Of a stretch of 8,830 nt of DNA, positions 6,714 through 8,830 are shown one piece after another. Source of the DNA: Rickettsiales bacterium (GTDB taxonomy: Bacteria; Pseudomonadota; Alphaproteobacteria; TMED127); contig PBCD01000002.1 in NCBI GenBank assembly GCA_002717855.1, positions 12,941-21,770 of the forward strand, given 5' to 3'. A model generated the notes under the pieces. That model was not told where the DNA came from. It worked only from the letters and a program-made list of their open reading frames with translations, and did no database searches. Made by a program: the position numbers and the translations under genes. Position 1 is the stretch's first letter; the number at the start of each line of letters is the position of its first letter.

Positions 6714-7679
6714 ATGAAAAAAATTTTAATAATTTCATCTAATCGCCTCGGTGATTGTATTTTATCTTCAGGTTTAATAAACTATTGTAAAAATCAATTT
6801 GATAATTGTAAAATAACATTTATATGTGGAAAAATACCATACGATTTATTTAGATACCATTCTCAACTAAATACAGTTTTATCTTTAAAAAAGAAAAAAT
6901 TTTCAATTCACTGGTTTTTATTGTGGTATAAGGTTTTTTTTAATATATGGGAATTAGTTATTGACCTGAGAGGATCATTAATAGGTTTTTTTTTAATTAC
7001 TAAAAATGTAAAAATATATAGAAAATCTAAATATGAAATTCAACATAAAGTAGTATCGACATCTAAATTAGTAAGTAACAAAATATATAACCCTTGTTTA
7101 GATCTTACTAAGTCAAAGAAAAAATATTCATTTTCCAAAAATATTAGATACTTAAAAAAATTTAAGTTAATTGGAATTTCTGCTTCTACTAATTGGATAG
7201 GAAAACAATGGCCTAGTGAATATTTCACTGAACTCATAGAAAGATTAAAAAAAGAAAAAAAATTTAGAGATTATACATTTATTTTTTTGGGTTCAAAACA
7301 GGAAAAGTCAGATGCAGAATTAATTTGTAAAAATTTTAGGAATAAAGAAGTAATAAATTTTGTTGGAAAATTAAATCTATTTGAAATTTTTTATGTGTTA
7401 AAGGAATGCAATTTGTTCATAGGAAACGATTCAGGTCTTATGCATTTTTCTGCAGCTTTGAATGTTCCCACAATAGGTCTTTTTGGTCCGAGTGATATTA
7501 GGCAGTATAGACCTTGGGGAAAGAAGACCATAACGATACGTACACCAGAAACTCCAGAAGAACTTATGAGTAACAAAAAATTTTCTTACAAACAAAAAAA
7601 ATCTTTAATGTTGAGTTTAAAAGCTAGCACAGTTTTTGAAGAAATAATTAAATTTGTTAATCAAAAAAATATTGTATGA
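6714..7679 (+). CDS. Glycosyltransferase family 9 (heptosyltransferase-like)
   Basis: This 321-residue GT-B fold enzyme resembles ADP-heptose:LPS heptosyltransferases (WaaC/WaaF/WaaQ), which add heptose to the inner core of lipopolysaccharide at the cytoplasmic face of the inner membrane. The N-terminal domain opens with ILIISSNRLGDCILSSG (residues 4-20), the family's RxGDxxxxxP/G element, followed by ITFICGK and the ELVIDLRGS segment at 80-88. The C-terminal nucleotide-sugar domain has ISASTNWIGKQWPSEYF at 155-171, FLGSKQEKSDAEL at 191-203 and the hallmark GNDSGLMHFSAALNVPTIGLFGP spread over 237-259. Donor and acceptor cannot be set from sequence, so no waa symbol is assigned. It leads a three-gene glycosyltransferase run; its TGA stop overlaps the next ATG as ATGA. 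The protein is very lysine-rich, in line with the local AT bias. Confidence 0.9.
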   Translation: MKKILIISSNRLGDCILSSGLINYCKNQFDNCKITFICGKIPYDLFRYHSQLNTVLSLKKKKFSIHWFLLWYKVFFNIWELVIDLRGSLIGFFLITKNVKIYRKSKYEIQHKVVSTSKLVSNKIYNPCLDLTKSKKKYSFSKNIRYLKKFKLIGISASTNWIGKQWPSEYFTELIERLKKEKKFRDYTFIFLGSKQEKSDAELICKNFRNKEVINFVGKLNLFEIFYVLKECNLFIGNDSGLMHFSAALNVPTIGLFGPSDIRQYRPWGKKTITIRTPETPEELMSNKKFSYKQKKSLMLSLKASTVFEEIIKFVNQKNIV

Positions 7680-8431
7680 AAAATCAGTTGTCAATTCTTC
7701 TAGTTGCTTCTAATGAGGAAAAGCAAATTTTACAATGTTTAAAAACAATTCAATTTGCCAATGAAATTGTAGTTATTTTAGACAAGTGTACTGATAAATC
7801 TGAAAGTATAGCTAAGAAATTCACTGATAAAATTTTCAAAGGATCATGGGATATTGAAGGAGTAAGAAGAAATTTTGGTATAAGTCAATGTTCTCATGAA
7901 TGGATTTTTGAAATTGATGCTGATGAACGAGTCTCTCCAGCATTACAAAAAGAAATAAAATATATAATAAATAATACAGACAGAGATTTTTTTTTAATTG
8001 ATGTTGATAATTATGTTGGGTGCAGGTTAGTAAAGCATGGTTGGGGAGCATATTTTGGAAAATCTTCATATCCTGGTTTATTTAAAAAAAAAATTAAGAT
8101 ATGGGGAAATGAAAGAGTTCATCCTCGACTTAAATTCTTAACAGAAAAAAGAGGTAAGTTGAAAAATTCTATAAACCATTATTATTGCAAAAACTTATCT
8201 GATATGATTTTAAAGTTGGATCAATATTCTACTGCTAGAGCCTTAGATCTAAAAGAAAAAAACATTAATGAATCTTTTTTAAAAAATTTAAGAAGAATAT
8301 TTTCTAGGTTTTGGAAATGCTACATTTTAAGAAAAGGTTACAAAGAAAAAGAAGTTGGTTTTTTAATAGCAACTATGGCATCTTTATATCCTATTATTTC
8401 CTACATAAAATCAAAGGACTTGAATGACTAA
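7676..8431 (+). CDS. Glycosyltransferase family 2 (WaaE/KdtX-like)
   Basis: This 251-residue GT-A fold enzyme resembles the WaaE/KdtX group of LPS-core glucosyltransferases. The fold starts with LSILLVASNEEKQILQCLKTI at 5-25 and EIVVILDKCTDKS at 30-42, where the usual DSGSTDGT appears as DKCTDKS. The metal-binding DxD-type motif is FEIDADERVSP at 78-88. A conserved block VDNYVGCRLVKHGWG at 110-124 and WGNERVHPRL at 143-152 follow. The C-terminal part (about 207-248, RRIFSRFWKCYILRKGYKE, then GFLIATMASLYPIISYIKS) is an amphipathic-to-hydrophobic region that may associate with the membrane. This arrangement matches, from memory, a common alphaproteobacterial GT2 found in surface-glycan clusters; the sugar is unknown. 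The gene overlaps the GT9 gene by 4 nt and the next gene by 8 nt, indicating one transcript and probable translational coupling. No ribosome binding site is visible at its own start. Confidence 0.9.
   Translation: MKNQLSILLVASNEEKQILQCLKTIQFANEIVVILDKCTDKSESIAKKFTDKIFKGSWDIEGVRRNFGISQCSHEWIFEIDADERVSPALQKEIKYIINNTDRDFFLIDVDNYVGCRLVKHGWGAYFGKSSYPGLFKKKIKIWGNERVHPRLKFLTEKRGKLKNSINHYYCKNLSDMILKLDQYSTARALDLKEKNINESFLKNLRRIFSRFWKCYILRKGYKEKEVGFLIATMASLYPIISYIKSKDLND
8415..8418 (+). promoter_or_regulatory. Shine-Dalgarno site for the GT4 gene
   Basis: AGGA (within AAAGGA) ends 5 nt before the ATG at 8424. It is the clearest ribosome binding site in the window and supports choosing that start, although it lies inside the end of the GT2 gene. 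Confidence 0.6.
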
Positions 8432-8830
8432 AGTAATATTCGTTGATAATGGCATTCCTTTTGATGGAAAATCAGTAAGAAAGAAACCAGTTGGAGGAGC
8501 TGAGAATGCTTTTGTATCTTTGGTTGAAGAGTTAGCAAAATTAGATTTTGAAGTCGTTGTATTTAATTCTATAAAAAAAAGTATAAAAATAAACGGTGTT
8601 TTTTGGAAAAAATTATGTTCTCTTGATGAAGAAAGGTTTGATATTGTAGTTGTAAATAGAGGAGATAAATTTTTAAATTTTAAACCAGAATGTAAAAAAA
8701 GATTCTTTTGGATACATAATCCTGCAAAATATTTATTAAAATGGAGATATTTATTCAAATTATTCTTAAATCCAACTACTGTTATATTTTCAAGTTATTA
8801 TCATTTATCTACATATCCTAGATGGGCTCC
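8424..8830 (+). CDS. Glycosyltransferase family 4 (GT-B), N-terminal part, cut by window end
   Basis: An open frame of 135 complete codons begins at the ATG at 8424 and runs off the right edge. It starts MTKVIFVDNGIPFDG, then has PVGGAENAFVSLVEELAK (residues about 22-39), the GGAE motif near the acceptor site of GT4-type transferases, followed by FEVVVFN, a short strand FDIVVVNRGD, RFFWIHNPAKYLLK and a conserved IFSSYYH...YPRWAP segment at the edge. From memory, alphaproteobacterial GT4 proteins with GGAERAF, LWLHNPARY and PRW motifs sit directly behind the GT9-GT2 pair, so this is probably the third enzyme of the same glycan pathway. The sugar-nucleotide-binding C-terminal domain is not in the window, so completeness cannot be judged. 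The start overlaps the GT2 stop by 8 nt (ATGACTAA) and has a good AGGA site upstream. Confidence 0.85.
   Translation, partial: MTKVIFVDNGIPFDGKSVRKKPVGGAENAFVSLVEELAKLDFEVVVFNSIKKSIKINGVFWKKLCSLDEERFDIVVVNRGDKFLNFKPECKKRFFWIHNPAKYLLKWRYLFKLFLNPTTVIFSSYYHLSTYPRWA

Noticed and set aside
8411..8758. Minus-strand 115-residue open frame at the right edge
   Set aside because: It is antisense to the GT4 gene, which has a good ribosome binding site and GGAE and WIHNP motifs.
1..8830. Search for a defence system, CRISPR array, mobile element, tRNA or other undescribed system
   Set aside because: Nearly every base is accounted for by housekeeping or envelope genes with known families; no repeats, transposase, integrase, attachment site or RNA gene is visible.

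Overview
The window looks like core chromosome of a very AT-rich (roughly 70% A+T by eye) alphaproteobacterium with a compact, streamlined genome. The alphaproteobacterial reading rests on protein features recalled from that class: an ABC1 kinase with the KIAQ/AAASLGQVH motifs, an IspB-type prenyl synthase, a separate-subunit glycyl-tRNA synthetase whose alpha chain has the GAATFHPAT segment and a CC-x-x-W tail, a YgfZ-family protein, and a GT9-GT2-GT4 glycosyltransferase run. The low GC, lysine-rich proteins, very short spacers and overlapping genes suit a SAR11/HIMB59-like marine lineage. That placement is inference; no rRNA or phylogenetic marker comparison was possible.

Layout: (1) 1-656, minus strand: 5' part of an ABC1/ADCK-family kinase gene running off the left edge. 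(2) 657-843: 187-bp spacer with a good extended -10 promoter for the kinase gene and a weak hairpin that may end ispB transcription. (3) 844-1860, minus: polyprenyl diphosphate synthase (ispB-like), for the ubiquinone side chain. (4) 1861-1982: divergent promoter region. (5) 1983-5791, plus: glyQ-glyS-meaB, an apparent three-gene operon with a 1-nt gap and then an 8-nt overlap. (6) 5795-6667, minus: ygfZ-like folate-binding/Fe-S maintenance protein, convergent with meaB across 3 nt. (7) 6668-6713: 46-bp divergent spacer. (8) 6714-8830, plus: three overlapping glycosyltransferase genes (GT9, GT2, and a GT4 cut by the right edge), probably building the LPS core or another surface glycan.

The genes fall into four functional groups: quinone biology (ABC1 kinase and prenyl synthase), translation (GlyRS), cofactor-enzyme maintenance (the B12-mutase chaperone MeaB and the Fe-S factor YgfZ), and envelope glycan assembly. 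Every gene belongs to a recognisable family. I found no RNA gene, mobile element, CRISPR array, defence island or clear candidate for an undescribed system. The most notable points are placement of meaB inside the glyQS operon, the ispB/glyQ divergent junction, the near-zero spacing between genes, and a few substitutions at usually conserved positions.
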